From: Flavobacterium sp.
GTDB lineage: Bacteria; Bacteroidota; Bacteroidia; Flavobacteriales; Flavobacteriaceae
NCBI RefSeq assembly: GCF_017985075.1
Contig: NZ_JAGNYF010000003.1
Span: forward strand, 1-64,000
Length of the DNA stretch: 64,000 bases
Direction of reading: 5' to 3'
Below are positions 1-8,114 of the stretch, one piece after another. The translations under genes were made by a program, and so were the position numbers. A model generated the notes under the pieces. That model ran no database searches. It saw nothing but the letters and a program-made list of their open reading frames with translations, and was not told the DNA's origin. The stretch's first letter is position 1. Each line of letters opens with the position of its first letter.

Positions 1-2
1 CT

Positions 3-593
3 TTATTGAAGTATTTTGCTTTAAATCAGGTTTTTGACGCAGACAATTTGAATATTTACAACGAGCAATTATCGGAATTTGGACAACTAATTTTTACCAA
101 GAGAAAAGATTTTTTAGAAAAATTCATCCCTGTTTTTCAAGAATTATATGAAGTTATTTCAGAAAATGCAGAAAAAGTAACTATTGAATACGAAAGTCAA
201 CTTCATGATTACAATTTGGAGACTTTACTAATTCAAAATCTTCAAAAAGACAGAATTACGCAATATACCACTTGCGGGATTCATAAAGATGATGTTTTAT
301 TCAACATCGCTGGTTTTCCGATTAAAAAATTCGGATCGCAAGGACAACAAAAATCATTTTTAATTGCTTTGAAATTAGCGCAGTTTGATTTCATTAAAAA
401 ACACACAAAAACATTGCCGATTTTACTTTTTGATGATATCTTTGACAAGTTAGATGCATTTAGAGTACAACAAATTGTGAATATGGTAAACGATGATGTA
501 TTTGGGCAAATTTTTATTTCCGACACACATCCCGAAAGAACCGAAAACATTATAAAACAGACACATAAAAGCTATAAAATATTTAATATTTAG
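3..593 (+). CDS. recF: DNA replication/repair protein RecF, C-terminal part (5' end outside window)
   Basis: RecF is an SMC-like ATPase that loads RecA at gapped DNA in the RecFOR pathway. Only the C-terminal half is present. The reading frame is open to the left edge, so the true start lies upstream. The ABC-type signature region (GSQGQQKS) is followed by a Walker B segment ([14 protein letters not shown]) and a D-loop/switch-like end (FISDTHPER), in the order expected of RecF. The gene stands alone here, and the following intergenic region holds short periodic repeats. Identification is secure; the ATP-binding N-terminus cannot be judged. Confidence 0.93.
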   Translation, partial: LLKYFALNQVFDADNLNIYNEQLSEFGQLIFTKRKDFLEKFIPVFQELYEVISENAEKVTIEYESQLHDYNLETLLIQNLQKDRITQYTTCGIHKDDVLFNIAGFPIKKFGSQGQQKSFLIALKLAQFDFIKKHTKTLPILLFDDIFDKLDAFRVQQIVNMVNDDVFGQIFISDTHPERTENIIKQTHKSYKIFNI

Positions 594-690
594 ATTTTCA
601 GATTTTAGATATTCAGATATTTAGACAATTTATAGGATAAAAAAAACTCTGCGAAACTTTGCGATTTCTTCGTGAATCTTTGCGTAACAA
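591..690. repeat. Intergenic periodic word repeats (AGATTTTCAG-like, then CTTTGCG-like)
   Basis: Directly after recF, bases 591-627 repeat variants of TTCAGAT/TTTAGAT every 8-10 bases. Bases 647-688 repeat variants of CTTTGCG/CTCTGCG at similar spacing. A related CTTTGCG tract in opposite orientation is at 23960-24000, and a CACAAAG/CGCAAAG tract is at 55158-55200. No coding or terminator function is apparent. Confidence 0.55.
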
Positions 691-699
691 TTAATAAAA

Positions 700-1389
700 A
701 TGAAAAACTTAAAATCAATTATCGCAACAGCAATCCTTACCTTATCAATTAGCTGTATCAATAGTCAAAATTTTAAAAGTGTAGATGCAACTGAATTTAA
801 AGCAACTATTACAAAAACAGATGATGCACAAATTTTAGATGTTAGAACACCAGGCGAATATGCAAATGGAAAAATTGCAGATGCTAAAAACGTAGATTGG
901 AATGGAGATTCTTTTGATACACAAGTCGCAAATTTAGACAAATCAAAACCTGTTTTTGTATATTGCTTAAGTGGAGGAAGAAGTAAAAAAGCAGCCAATC
1001 ATTTAGTGGAATTGGGCTTTAAAAATATTATCGAATTAGATGGCGGTTATATGGCTTGGGAAAAATCAAACCCAAAAACTAATGGCGTTTGGTCTGGTAT
1101 AACACAAGAAGATTACAATAAACTAATGATTTCAGATAAAACGGTTGTAATTGATTTTTATGCAGAATGGTGTGGACCTTGTAAAAAAATGGGACCTTAT
1201 TTAGATAAAATTAGCAAAGAATTAGCTGACAAAGTAATCATTCACAGAATTGATGCTGATAAAAACAAATCATTATTTAACGCATTAGGCTACCAAGGTT
1301 TACCTGTTGTAATTGTAGTTAAAAACGGAAAACAAACGTTCTTTAAAAATGAATTTGTTAGCGAAGAAGAATTGAGAAAAGCTTTATAA
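700..1389 (+). CDS. Exported rhodanese-thioredoxin fusion protein
   Basis: This 229-residue protein joins two sulfur and redox domains. The N-terminus is a signal sequence with a plausible lipobox (LSISC, Cys19), so it is probably a lipoprotein or periplasmic protein. Residues about 25-125 form a rhodanese-like domain with the active-site loop CLSGGRS (Cys89). Residues about 135-229 form a thioredoxin fold with the WCGPC active site (Cys158/Cys161) and a GLPVV cis-proline loop. It may exchange sulfane sulfur or disulfides in the periplasm; this role is inferred. It is flanked by repeat-containing spacers and appears monocistronic. Both domain calls are strong, but the substrate is unknown. 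Confidence 0.9.
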   Translation: MKNLKSIIATAILTLSISCINSQNFKSVDATEFKATITKTDDAQILDVRTPGEYANGKIADAKNVDWNGDSFDTQVANLDKSKPVFVYCLSGGRSKKAANHLVELGFKNIIELDGGYMAWEKSNPKTNGVWSGITQEDYNKLMISDKTVVIDFYAEWCGPCKKMGPYLDKISKELADKVIIHRIDADKNKSLFNALGYQGLPVVIVVKNGKQTFFKNEFVSEEELRKAL

Positions 1390-1394
1390 TTAAA

Positions 1395-1490
1395 ACACAT
1401 AGGCACATAGTTTTTCTAGAATTCTCTATGATTTCTATGTTTAGCGAAGCTACTTTTAATACACATAGCAAAATCAAAATCTATGTGTTA
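1395..1490. repeat. Intergenic CTATGTG/CACATAG repeat with terminal inverted arms
   Basis: The spacer before murB contains several copies of CACATAG or CTATG(T). AACACATAG near 1395 is complementary to CTATGTGTT at 1481-1489, so the ends can pair. Internal copies lie around 1405, 1425, 1435 and 1463. It may act as a weak structured terminator, or it may simply be a dispersed intergenic word repeat. Confidence 0.5.
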
Positions 1491-1504
1491 AAAAATAAAA
1501 AAAT

Positions 1505-2518
1505 ATGAATATCGTACAACAACAATCGTTAAAAAAATACAACACTTTTGGCATTGAAGCGTTTGCATCAGAATTTTGTGAAGTGAATTCAATTTCGGAT
1601 TTGGCACGCGTTTTAAAAGAAAATCAAGAAAAAAAACTGTTTATTTTAGGTGGTGGAAGCAATATGCTTTTAACTCAAAATGTCGATGCATTCGTGATAC
1701 ACATTAATAACAAAGGCATTGAAGTTGTAGAGGAAAATGACGAGTTTGTTTGGGTAAAAGGAAATGCTGGGGAAGTTTGGCACGAATTTGTAAAATATTG
1801 TATCAAACACAATTATGGTGGAATTGAAAATTTATCTTTAATTCCTGGAAATGTTGGCGCTACTCCAATTCAGAATATTGGTGCATATGGTGTGGAAATT
1901 AAAGATACATTTGTGTCGTGTGAAGCGATGAAAATTGACACACAAGAAATTACCACTTTTGACAAAGCTGCTTGTAAATTTGGTTATAGAGAAAGTGTTT
2001 TTAAAGCTGATTTAAAGAACCAATACGTAATTGTATCGGTTGTTTTTAAACTTACAAAAAAGAATCACAAACTAAATACATCATATGGAGCAATTGATGT
2101 TGAATTAGAAAATATGGGCATCAAAAACCCAACCATTCAAGAGGTTAGTAAAGCCGTAATCGCCATTCGTGAAAGTAAATTACCCAATCCGGCAGAATTA
2201 GGAAATAGCGGAAGTTTCTTTAAAAATCCGATTGTTCCGATTGAAGTTTACGAAAAAGCCAAAGCGAATTATCCAGATATGCCACATTATCCAGTTTCAG
2301 AAACACTTGTAAAAGTGCCTGCGGGTTGGCTTATTGAGCAAGCTGGTTTTAAAGGGAAGCGTTTCGGAGATGCTGGAATTCATACCAAACAAGCTTTAGT
2401 TTTAGTGAATTACGGAAACGCAACAGGAAATGAAATTTGGAACGTTGCGCAAAATATCCAAAAAACTATTTTTGAAAAATACGGGATTCATATTGAGGCA
2501 GAAGTAAATGTGATTTAA
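1505..2518 (+). CDS. murB: UDP-N-acetylenolpyruvoylglucosamine reductase MurB
   Basis: MurB is the cytoplasmic FAD enzyme that reduces UDP-GlcNAc-enolpyruvate to UDP-MurNAc with NADPH in peptidoglycan synthesis. The 337-residue length matches the E. coli-type (type I) enzyme. FAD-binding motifs are visible as LGGGSNML near residue 48 and IPGNVGATPIQNIGAYG near 115-131. The type I FGYRESVFK loop and the catalytic serine region GNSGSFFKNP follow, and the protein ends with EAEVNVI carrying the conserved Glu. It stands alone in this window, and the ATG start follows an A-rich stretch without a Shine-Dalgarno site. Confidence 0.96.
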   Translation: MNIVQQQSLKKYNTFGIEAFASEFCEVNSISDLARVLKENQEKKLFILGGGSNMLLTQNVDAFVIHINNKGIEVVEENDEFVWVKGNAGEVWHEFVKYCIKHNYGGIENLSLIPGNVGATPIQNIGAYGVEIKDTFVSCEAMKIDTQEITTFDKAACKFGYRESVFKADLKNQYVIVSVVFKLTKKNHKLNTSYGAIDVELENMGIKNPTIQEVSKAVIAIRESKLPNPAELGNSGSFFKNPIVPIEVYEKAKANYPDMPHYPVSETLVKVPAGWLIEQAGFKGKRFGDAGIHTKQALVLVNYGNATGNEIWNVAQNIQKTIFEKYGIHIEAEVNVI

Positions 2519-2563
2519 TTTACGAATTGGGATTTACAATTTACGAAGTTAAATTTTAAAAAA

Positions 2564-3289
2564 ATGAAATATATATTATTAGTTTTACTTTCTACATTTT
2601 TGAGCAATGGTCAAAACATACTTTCTGTTCATATTCGTTCTTGCAAAGAAATTGAATCAAGTATTGAACAATTTTCCGAATTCTCATTATACAAGAATGA
2701 CAGCTTAGTAGAAAACAGTAAAACTGATATTTTAGGTTTTAAACAATATAAAAATATACCTGAAGGTAATTATTACATTATTGCAAATACTTTTTTCGGA
2801 AAAAAGAAATCAGAGATAATTTCTATAAAAAAAGCAGTAAATGCAGATTCGTTTGTAATTTGTGTAGATGAATTAGAAGAAAATATACTTAATTCTACAA
2901 ATTCAATTTTGGACAAATTAAAGAATAATGAAGAAATTAAATTAAGTTATTCTTTTAGTGGTTGTTTCAATTCAGGTAAATTTGAAGTATTAATAATTCG
3001 AAAAAAAGATAAATTATTTTTAAAATACAATTCTAAAACCAAAAGATTGAGTGAGAAAAAAATTTTTATATTAAAAAAATTTTTAAAAGAATTTGAAAAC
3101 TTAAAAGACATTAAACCCAACATAATATGTATTTCAAGTAGTAATTCATTAATTGAAGTATCTCATCAAAATCAGAAAAAATCATTTTCTTTCAGTTGCT
3201 ACCATTGGCCTGGTTTTCAAAATTTAGAAAAAGATTTAAAAATCAAAATAAAGTCTGAGCCTCTAAACATTAATACCAACGAAATTTAA
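2564..3289 (+). CDS. Secreted protein of unknown function (241 aa)
   Basis: I do not recognise a family. The first ~17 residues form a signal peptide ending near SNGQ, so the protein is probably exported. Residues about 20-100 resemble the small beta-sandwich style seen in carboxypeptidase-regulatory-like modules (a 'YKNIPEGNYYIIAN' turn), but this is weak. The rest is lysine-rich and contains five cysteines (near residues 28, 107, 130, 202 and 225 by eye), some of which could form disulfides. The DNA is more A+T rich than its neighbours. It sits between murB and a glycosyltransferase without obvious functional linkage. Confidence 0.6.
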   Translation: MKYILLVLLSTFLSNGQNILSVHIRSCKEIESSIEQFSEFSLYKNDSLVENSKTDILGFKQYKNIPEGNYYIIANTFFGKKKSEIISIKKAVNADSFVICVDELEENILNSTNSILDKLKNNEEIKLSYSFSGCFNSGKFEVLIIRKKDKLFLKYNSKTKRLSEKKIFILKKFLKEFENLKDIKPNIICISSSNSLIEVSHQNQKKSFSFSCYHWPGFQNLEKDLKIKIKSEPLNINTNEI

Positions 3290-3301
3290 ACAAAAAAAAG
3301 T

Positions 3302-3309
3302 TACCTTTG
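3302..3309 (+). promoter_or_regulatory. Promoter -7 element TACCTTTG before the glycosyltransferase gene
   Basis: TACCTTTG matches the Bacteroidota TAnnTTTG element and lies 19 bases before the ATG at 3329. No good -33 TTG is seen at the usual spacing, so this is a partial match. Confidence 0.55.
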
Positions 3310-3328
3310 CACAACTTTTAAAAAGAAT

Positions 3329-4444
3329 ATGGAAACAACATTATTTATACTTTTTATTGCATTTTTAGTTTTTTTCGCCGTTCAATTCGTTTATCAATCG
3401 TTTGTTTTTAGTCGTTTTTCATTTGTGAAACCTAAAAAAGAAACTCCAAAAAGCGTACCTGTTTCTGTAATTGTTTGGGCAAAAAACGAATATGAAAATT
3501 TAGTAATTCAACTTCCTGTTTTAGTTACTCAAAATTATCCAAATTACGAATTAGTACTTATTGATGATGCGTCTAACGACGAAACATTAGACTTATTTGA
3601 AGCATACGAAAAACAATATTCTTTTGTTAAATTAGTCAAAGTAAAAAACAATGAAGCCTTCTGGGGAAATAAAAAATTTGCATTAACCTTAGGAATAAAA
3701 GCTGCAAAAAACGAATATTTATTGTTTACAGATGCTGATTGTCGCATTACATCTGAAAACTGGATTTTAGAAATGACCTCGCACTTTTCATTCAAAAAAA
3801 CAATCGTTTTAGGATATGGTGCATATAATAAAATTAAAGGTTCTGTATTAAATAAAATAATTCGTTTTGACGCGGTTATTGTTGCCATACAATATTTTTC
3901 TTGGGCAAAAATCGGAAAACCTTATATGGGAATTGGTAGAAATTTGGCGTATAAAAAATCAGAATTTTTCAACGTAAACGGATTTATCAATCACATTCGA
4001 GTGCGCTCTGGGGAAGACGATTTGTTCATTAACGAAGCTGCAAATGCAAGCAATACAACCATTTGTTATAGTCCAGAAAGTTTCACTTATTCTGAACCAA
4101 AAACAACTTTTAAAGAATGGTTAAATCAGAAAAGAAAAGAAACCTCAACCAAAAAACATTATAAAAGTTTTGACAAGCTGCAACTTGGATTGTATTTCAT
4201 TTCACAACTATTTTGTATTATTTTGGCCATAATTTTACTATCTTTCCAATATAATTGGATTATTGTATCAAGCGTTTTAGGTTTTAGATACGCTTTTAAC
4301 TGGATAGTTTTTGGTTATGGCGCAGCTAAATTAAAAGAAAAAGATATTATTGTTTGGTATCCAATTTTTGAAATTATTATACTAATAACTCAAATCAGAG
4401 TGGCTTTTACCAATTTGATACACAAACCAGAACATTGGAAGTAA
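3329..4444 (+). CDS. Membrane-anchored family 2 glycosyltransferase
   Basis: This 371-residue protein has an N-terminal membrane segment (about residues 3-25). A GT-A fold of family GT2 follows: VSVIVWAKNE at about 46, VLIDDASNDET at about 75, and the metal-binding LLFTDADCRI at about 132. A GEDD motif near residue 230 is suited to the catalytic base. The C-terminus contains at least two hydrophobic helices (about 290-345). It probably transfers a sugar to a lipid or surface polymer at the inner membrane face; the acceptor is unknown. Its last 10 bases overlap the sigma-factor gene, suggesting cotranscription. Confidence 0.87.
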   Translation: METTLFILFIAFLVFFAVQFVYQSFVFSRFSFVKPKKETPKSVPVSVIVWAKNEYENLVIQLPVLVTQNYPNYELVLIDDASNDETLDLFEAYEKQYSFVKLVKVKNNEAFWGNKKFALTLGIKAAKNEYLLFTDADCRITSENWILEMTSHFSFKKTIVLGYGAYNKIKGSVLNKIIRFDAVIVAIQYFSWAKIGKPYMGIGRNLAYKKSEFFNVNGFINHIRVRSGEDDLFINEAANASNTTICYSPESFTYSEPKTTFKEWLNQKRKETSTKKHYKSFDKLQLGLYFISQLFCIILAIILLSFQYNWIIVSSVLGFRYAFNWIVFGYGAAKLKEKDIIVWYPIFEIIILITQIRVAFTNLIHKPEHWK

Positions 4445-4998
4445 AACAAGAAAAAATACTCAAAAACATTCAAAAAGCAAAACTTGGCGATCAAGTGGCT
4501 TTTACTTTTCTTCTCGATTTTTATTGGAATGAAGTGTATGGATATATGCTAAAACGTACCGAAAACGAAACAGATACAGAAGATATCGTAATTGAAACTT
4601 TTGCTAAAGCATTTGATAAAATAAGTACATATAACCCTGAATTTGGTTTCAATACTTGGTTAATTGCCATTGCCAAAAACGCTCATATTGATATGCTTCG
4701 CAAAAAAAAGTCTACATTGTTTTTAGAAATTACGGATGAAGAAGACAGTTTGGCCAATCAAGTTTTAGACAATACTCCAACAATTGAAGATAAATTAATT
4801 ACCGAACAAAACTTATCGCAATTACTACAACAAATTAAGCAATTAAAACCTGCGTATCAAGAAGTTATTCAATTGCGTTACTTTCAAGAAATGAGCTATC
4901 AAGATATGGCAGAACAATTGAACGAACCGCTTAACAACATCAAAATAAAATTGCTTCGAGCTAAAAAATTATTAGCAGAAATTATTATCCATAAATAA
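4435..4998 (+). CDS. ECF-type RNA polymerase sigma-70 family factor (TTG start)
   Basis: This 187-residue protein has the two-domain layout of ECF sigma factors. Region 2 spans about residues 20-90 (DTEDIVIETFAKAFDKIST, then FNTWLIAIAKNAHIDMLRKK). Region 4 spans about 125-180 (LKPAYQEVIQLRYFQEMSYQDMA, then IKIKLLRAKKLL). The only reasonable start is TTG at 4435, inside the end of the glycosyltransferase gene, which implies translational coupling. No anti-sigma gene follows; the next gene encodes a TonB-family protein after a ~100-base gap. The regulon is unknown. Confidence 0.88.
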   Translation: MEVKQEKILKNIQKAKLGDQVAFTFLLDFYWNEVYGYMLKRTENETDTEDIVIETFAKAFDKISTYNPEFGFNTWLIAIAKNAHIDMLRKKKSTLFLEITDEEDSLANQVLDNTPTIEDKLITEQNLSQLLQQIKQLKPAYQEVIQLRYFQEMSYQDMAEQLNEPLNNIKIKLLRAKKLLAEIIIHK

Positions 4999-5096
4999 CA
5001 ATAAATCTTCTTTATAGTCCAAAACCTGATTTTTTGGCACGATTATTTCATATAGTTTAAATTATACACAAGTTGTAACCCTTAAAACTATATATT

Positions 5097-5924
5097 ATGT
5101 CAAACTTCAATGTACAAAACGATAGCTGGCTTGAAGTAGCTTTCGAAAACAGAAACAAAGCATACGGTGCTTACCAATTAAGAAAAGAAAGTGACGCAAC
5201 GACTATAAAAGCAATGTTGTTAACTTTCGGGTTTATAGCTTTTGGGATTGGATTGTTTTCATTTACAACTCCTGAAACTAAACCAATAGTAAAACCAGAA
5301 CCTAATGTGTTGCCACCAATTGTAACAATCGTAAAATTTACACCTAAAGTTCCAACAGAAAAAGCAATTCAAACTAAAGGAACGGATAAACCAAAATTAA
5401 ATCTAACACCCGATAAAGTTCCACCAGTTGTTGTGGATAGAACAGAAGTAAAACCTATTGTTGAACCCAAAAACCCTGATCCTTCTACACCATTTAATCC
5501 AAATGGTAGCGAAAATGGGAATCCTGGACCTGTTGGAAATCCGTTAGGCACTTCTACTACTCCAATTACAACAACTACGCCAGGAAGTGGAACTGGTACA
5601 AGTGTATATAAAGGCGTATTAGGTTCTGAAGCGAGTTTCCCAGGAGGAATTAATATGTTCAGAACTTTTATTGCTGAAAACTACAAAGTTCCAAATTCGT
5701 TTGATCAAGACGTATTGTTTATTGAAATGATTTTTGTGATAGAAAAAGATGGATCAATGACCGATATCAGAATGGTAAGTAAAGGAGATAAAGCATTAGA
5801 AAAAGAAGCAATTAGAGTTTTAACATCTATGAAAAAGAAATGGACACCAGGTCTCGTAAATGGCGAAGTGGTAAGAAGCGAAAAAAGACTTCCAATTCAA
5901 ATTAACCTACTTGAAACAGAATAG
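5097..5924 (+). CDS. TonB-family energy transducer protein
   Basis: TonB-family proteins carry proton-motive energy from ExbBD to outer-membrane transporters. This 275-residue protein begins with the cytoplasmic motif ENRNKAYGAYQLRK that is common in Bacteroidota TonB proteins. One membrane helix follows (about residues 39-56), then a proline-, threonine- and glycine-rich periplasmic linker (about 60-180). The C-terminal TonB domain occupies about 190-275, with FPGG, a VIEKDG turn and the final IQINL strand. A hairpin terminator follows. No exbB or exbD is adjacent, so it may serve the SusC or other receptors in trans. Confidence 0.92.
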   Translation: MSNFNVQNDSWLEVAFENRNKAYGAYQLRKESDATTIKAMLLTFGFIAFGIGLFSFTTPETKPIVKPEPNVLPPIVTIVKFTPKVPTEKAIQTKGTDKPKLNLTPDKVPPVVVDRTEVKPIVEPKNPDPSTPFNPNGSENGNPGPVGNPLGTSTTPITTTTPGSGTGTSVYKGVLGSEASFPGGINMFRTFIAENYKVPNSFDQDVLFIEMIFVIEKDGSMTDIRMVSKGDKALEKEAIRVLTSMKKKWTPGLVNGEVVRSEKRLPIQINLLETE

Positions 5925-5953
5925 AAATAGCTTAATTTTATTAAATTTTAAAG

Positions 5954-5985
5954 ACCACATAACACTTACATTATGTGGTTTTTTG
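5954..5985 (+). terminator. Rho-independent terminator after the tonB-family gene
   Basis: ACCACATAA (5954-5962) pairs perfectly with TTATGTGGT (5971-5979) across an 8-base loop and runs into a T tract. It is on the sense strand just after the TonB-family stop codon. Confidence 0.85.
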
Positions 5986-6067
5986 ATTAAAAATAGTTCT
6001 AAAATCAAAATAATTAAACAAAAGTTAGCAATATGTTACAATTGAAAAATAACACTTTAAAATAGGA

Positions 6068-6095
6068 TTTGTTTTTAATGCGTTTTGTATATTTG
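6068..6095 (+). promoter_or_regulatory. lipA promoter (TTTG, then TATATTTG)
   Basis: TATATTTG at 6088-6095 fits the TAnnTTTG element, with TTTG at 6068-6071 about 16 bases upstream. The predicted transcript starts close to 6101-6103. This excludes the upstream TTG at 6085 as the lipA start and supports ATG 6118. Confidence 0.72.
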
Positions 6096-6117
6096 CGGTA
6101 GATTTTATATTCAAATT

Positions 6118-6984
6118 ATGGCAACAGAAAGCGTATTTCCTCCTACTCCAAAACCAAAATGGTTACGCGTAAAATTACCCGTTGGACAAAAATATACTGA
6201 ACTTAGAGGTTTGGTTGACAAATACAAATTAAATACCATTTGCGCTTCTGGTAGTTGTCCGAATATGGGAGAATGTTGGGGAGAAGGAACCGCAACATTT
6301 ATGATTTTAGGAAATATTTGCACCCGTTCTTGCGGATTTTGTGGCGTAAAAACAGGTCGTCCTGAAAATGTAGACTGGGAAGAACCAGAAAAAGTGGCTC
6401 GTTCCATTAAAATTATGAATATCAAACACGCTGTTATTACAAGTGTTGACCGAGACGATTTGAAAGATATGGGCACCATTATTTGGGCGGAAACTGTAAA
6501 AGCCATACGAAGAATGAATCCGAAAACCACTTTAGAAACGCTAATTCCAGATTTTCAAGGTAGTGAATCGCATTTGGACAAAATTATTGAAGTGGCTCCA
6601 GAAGTGGTTTCACATAATATTGAAACAGTAAGAAGATTAACACGCGAAGTACGTATTCAAGCAAAATACGATAAAAGCTTAGCCGTTTTAAAATATTTAA
6701 AAGAACAAGGTTTAAACCGAACAAAATCGGGAATTATGCTTGGACTTGGCGAAACAGAAGAAGAAGTTATTCAGACTTTACATGATTTAAGAGATGCGAA
6801 AGTAGATGTAGTGACTATTGGCCAGTATTTACAGCCAAGTAAAAAACATTTACCCGTAAAAGAATTCATCACACCAGAACAATTTGAAAAATACGAAAAA
6901 ATAGGCAAAGAATTAGGTTTTATTCATGTAGAGAGTGGTCCGTTAGTGCGTTCTTCGTATCATGCTGAAAAACATATTCACTAA
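6118..6984 (+). CDS. lipA: Lipoyl synthase LipA
   Basis: LipA is a radical-SAM enzyme that inserts two sulfurs into protein-bound octanoyl groups to make lipoate for the 2-oxoacid dehydrogenases and glycine cleavage H protein. From ATG 6118 the protein has 288 residues, the usual length. The auxiliary cluster cysteines are C42, C47 and C53 (CASGSCPNMGEC). The radical-SAM cysteines are C68, C72 and C75 (CTRSCGFC). The C-terminal RSSYHAE supplies the serine ligand. A TTG at 6085 would extend the frame, but it lies inside the promoter. lipB is in this window at 52.7 kb and is not linked. Confidence 0.97.
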   Translation: MATESVFPPTPKPKWLRVKLPVGQKYTELRGLVDKYKLNTICASGSCPNMGECWGEGTATFMILGNICTRSCGFCGVKTGRPENVDWEEPEKVARSIKIMNIKHAVITSVDRDDLKDMGTIIWAETVKAIRRMNPKTTLETLIPDFQGSESHLDKIIEVAPEVVSHNIETVRRLTREVRIQAKYDKSLAVLKYLKEQGLNRTKSGIMLGLGETEEEVIQTLHDLRDAKVDVVTIGQYLQPSKKHLPVKEFITPEQFEKYEKIGKELGFIHVESGPLVRSSYHAEKHIH

Positions 6985-7072
6985 AATAGTTTATTCGGTT
7001 ATTTGTTTTTTGTTTAGAAGTAAAACTTTTTAACAACCAATCGAATTAACAAATAAACAAACAACCTAAAAA

Positions 7073-8077
7073 ATGAAAATACGTGTCGCTATTAATGGTT
7101 TTGGTAGAATTGGAAGAAATGTATTCCGATTATTACTAAATCATCCTAACATAGAAGTTGTTGCTGTAAATGACATTGCGGATATAAAAACTATGAGTCA
7201 TTTATTGAAATATGATAGCATTCACGGTGTTTTACAACATTCTATTTCATCCGAAAATGAAACGTTATTAATTGACGATTTAAAATTTCAATTTTTCCAC
7301 GAAAGTGATATTTCTAAATTACCTTGGAAAAACCTAAATATCGATTTTGTTATTGAGTCGACCGGAAAATTTAAAACTTCAGAAACTGCTGGTTTACATA
7401 TTTTAGCTGGTGCGAAAAAAGTAATTTTATCTGCGCCTCCAGAAGATGAAACAATAAAAACTGTTGTTTTAGGTGTTAATGAACATATTTTAGATGGTTC
7501 GGAAACTATCATATCCAATGCCAGCTGCACTACAAATAACGCAGCACCAATGCTTAAAATCATACAAGAATTATGTGGTATTGAACAAGCATATATTACC
7601 ACGGTTCACTCCTACACTACCGACCAAAGTTTGCACGACCAACCTCATAAAGATTTAAGACGTGCACGAGGTGCTTCGCAATCTATAATTCCAACTACAA
7701 CTGGCGCTGCAAAAGCAATAACAAAAATTTTTCCGGAATTGGACGGAAAAATTGGCGGATGTGGAATTCGAGTTCCCGTGCCTGACGGTTCGTTAACCGA
7801 TATTACATTTAATGTAAACCGAAAAGTTACTATCGAGGAAATTAATTTAGCCTTTAAAAATGCATCTGAAAACAAATTAAAAAATATTTTAGCCTATACC
7901 GAAGACCCAATTGTATCGGTAGATATTATCGGTAATAAAAATTCGTGTGTATTTGATGCGCAACTTACTTCTGTAATTGATAAAATGGTTAAAATTGTGG
8001 GTTGGTATGATAATGAAATTGGATATTCTTCTCGTATAATTGATTTAATTCTTTTTTTATCGAAAAATAAATACTAA
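7073..8077 (+). CDS. gap: Glyceraldehyde-3-phosphate dehydrogenase, type I
   Basis: This cytoplasmic enzyme oxidises glyceraldehyde-3-phosphate to 1,3-bisphosphoglycerate with NAD in glycolysis, or runs the reverse step. The 334-residue protein has the Rossmann motif INGFGRIGR (residues 7-15), Asp34 after the second strand (consistent with NAD preference), the catalytic SNASCTTN with Cys152, and HSYTTDQ supplying the catalytic His. The C-terminal WYDNEIGYS is conserved. Flavobacteria often carry more than one GAPDH, so this may be one of two paralogues. It is flanked by unrelated genes and probably monocistronic. Confidence 0.95.
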   Translation: MKIRVAINGFGRIGRNVFRLLLNHPNIEVVAVNDIADIKTMSHLLKYDSIHGVLQHSISSENETLLIDDLKFQFFHESDISKLPWKNLNIDFVIESTGKFKTSETAGLHILAGAKKVILSAPPEDETIKTVVLGVNEHILDGSETIISNASCTTNNAAPMLKIIQELCGIEQAYITTVHSYTTDQSLHDQPHKDLRRARGASQSIIPTTTGAAKAITKIFPELDGKIGGCGIRVPVPDGSLTDITFNVNRKVTIEEINLAFKNASENKLKNILAYTEDPIVSVDIIGNKNSCVFDAQLTSVIDKMVKIVGWYDNEIGYSSRIIDLILFLSKNKY

Positions 8078-8114
8078 TTTTAACAATATTAATATAGGTT
8101 TTGAATACTAAATA

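Noticed and set aside
6085-6117. Upstream TTG start for lipA adding 11 residues
   Set aside because: It lies inside the -7 promoter element (6088-6095); ATG 6118 gives the usual LipA length and N-terminus.
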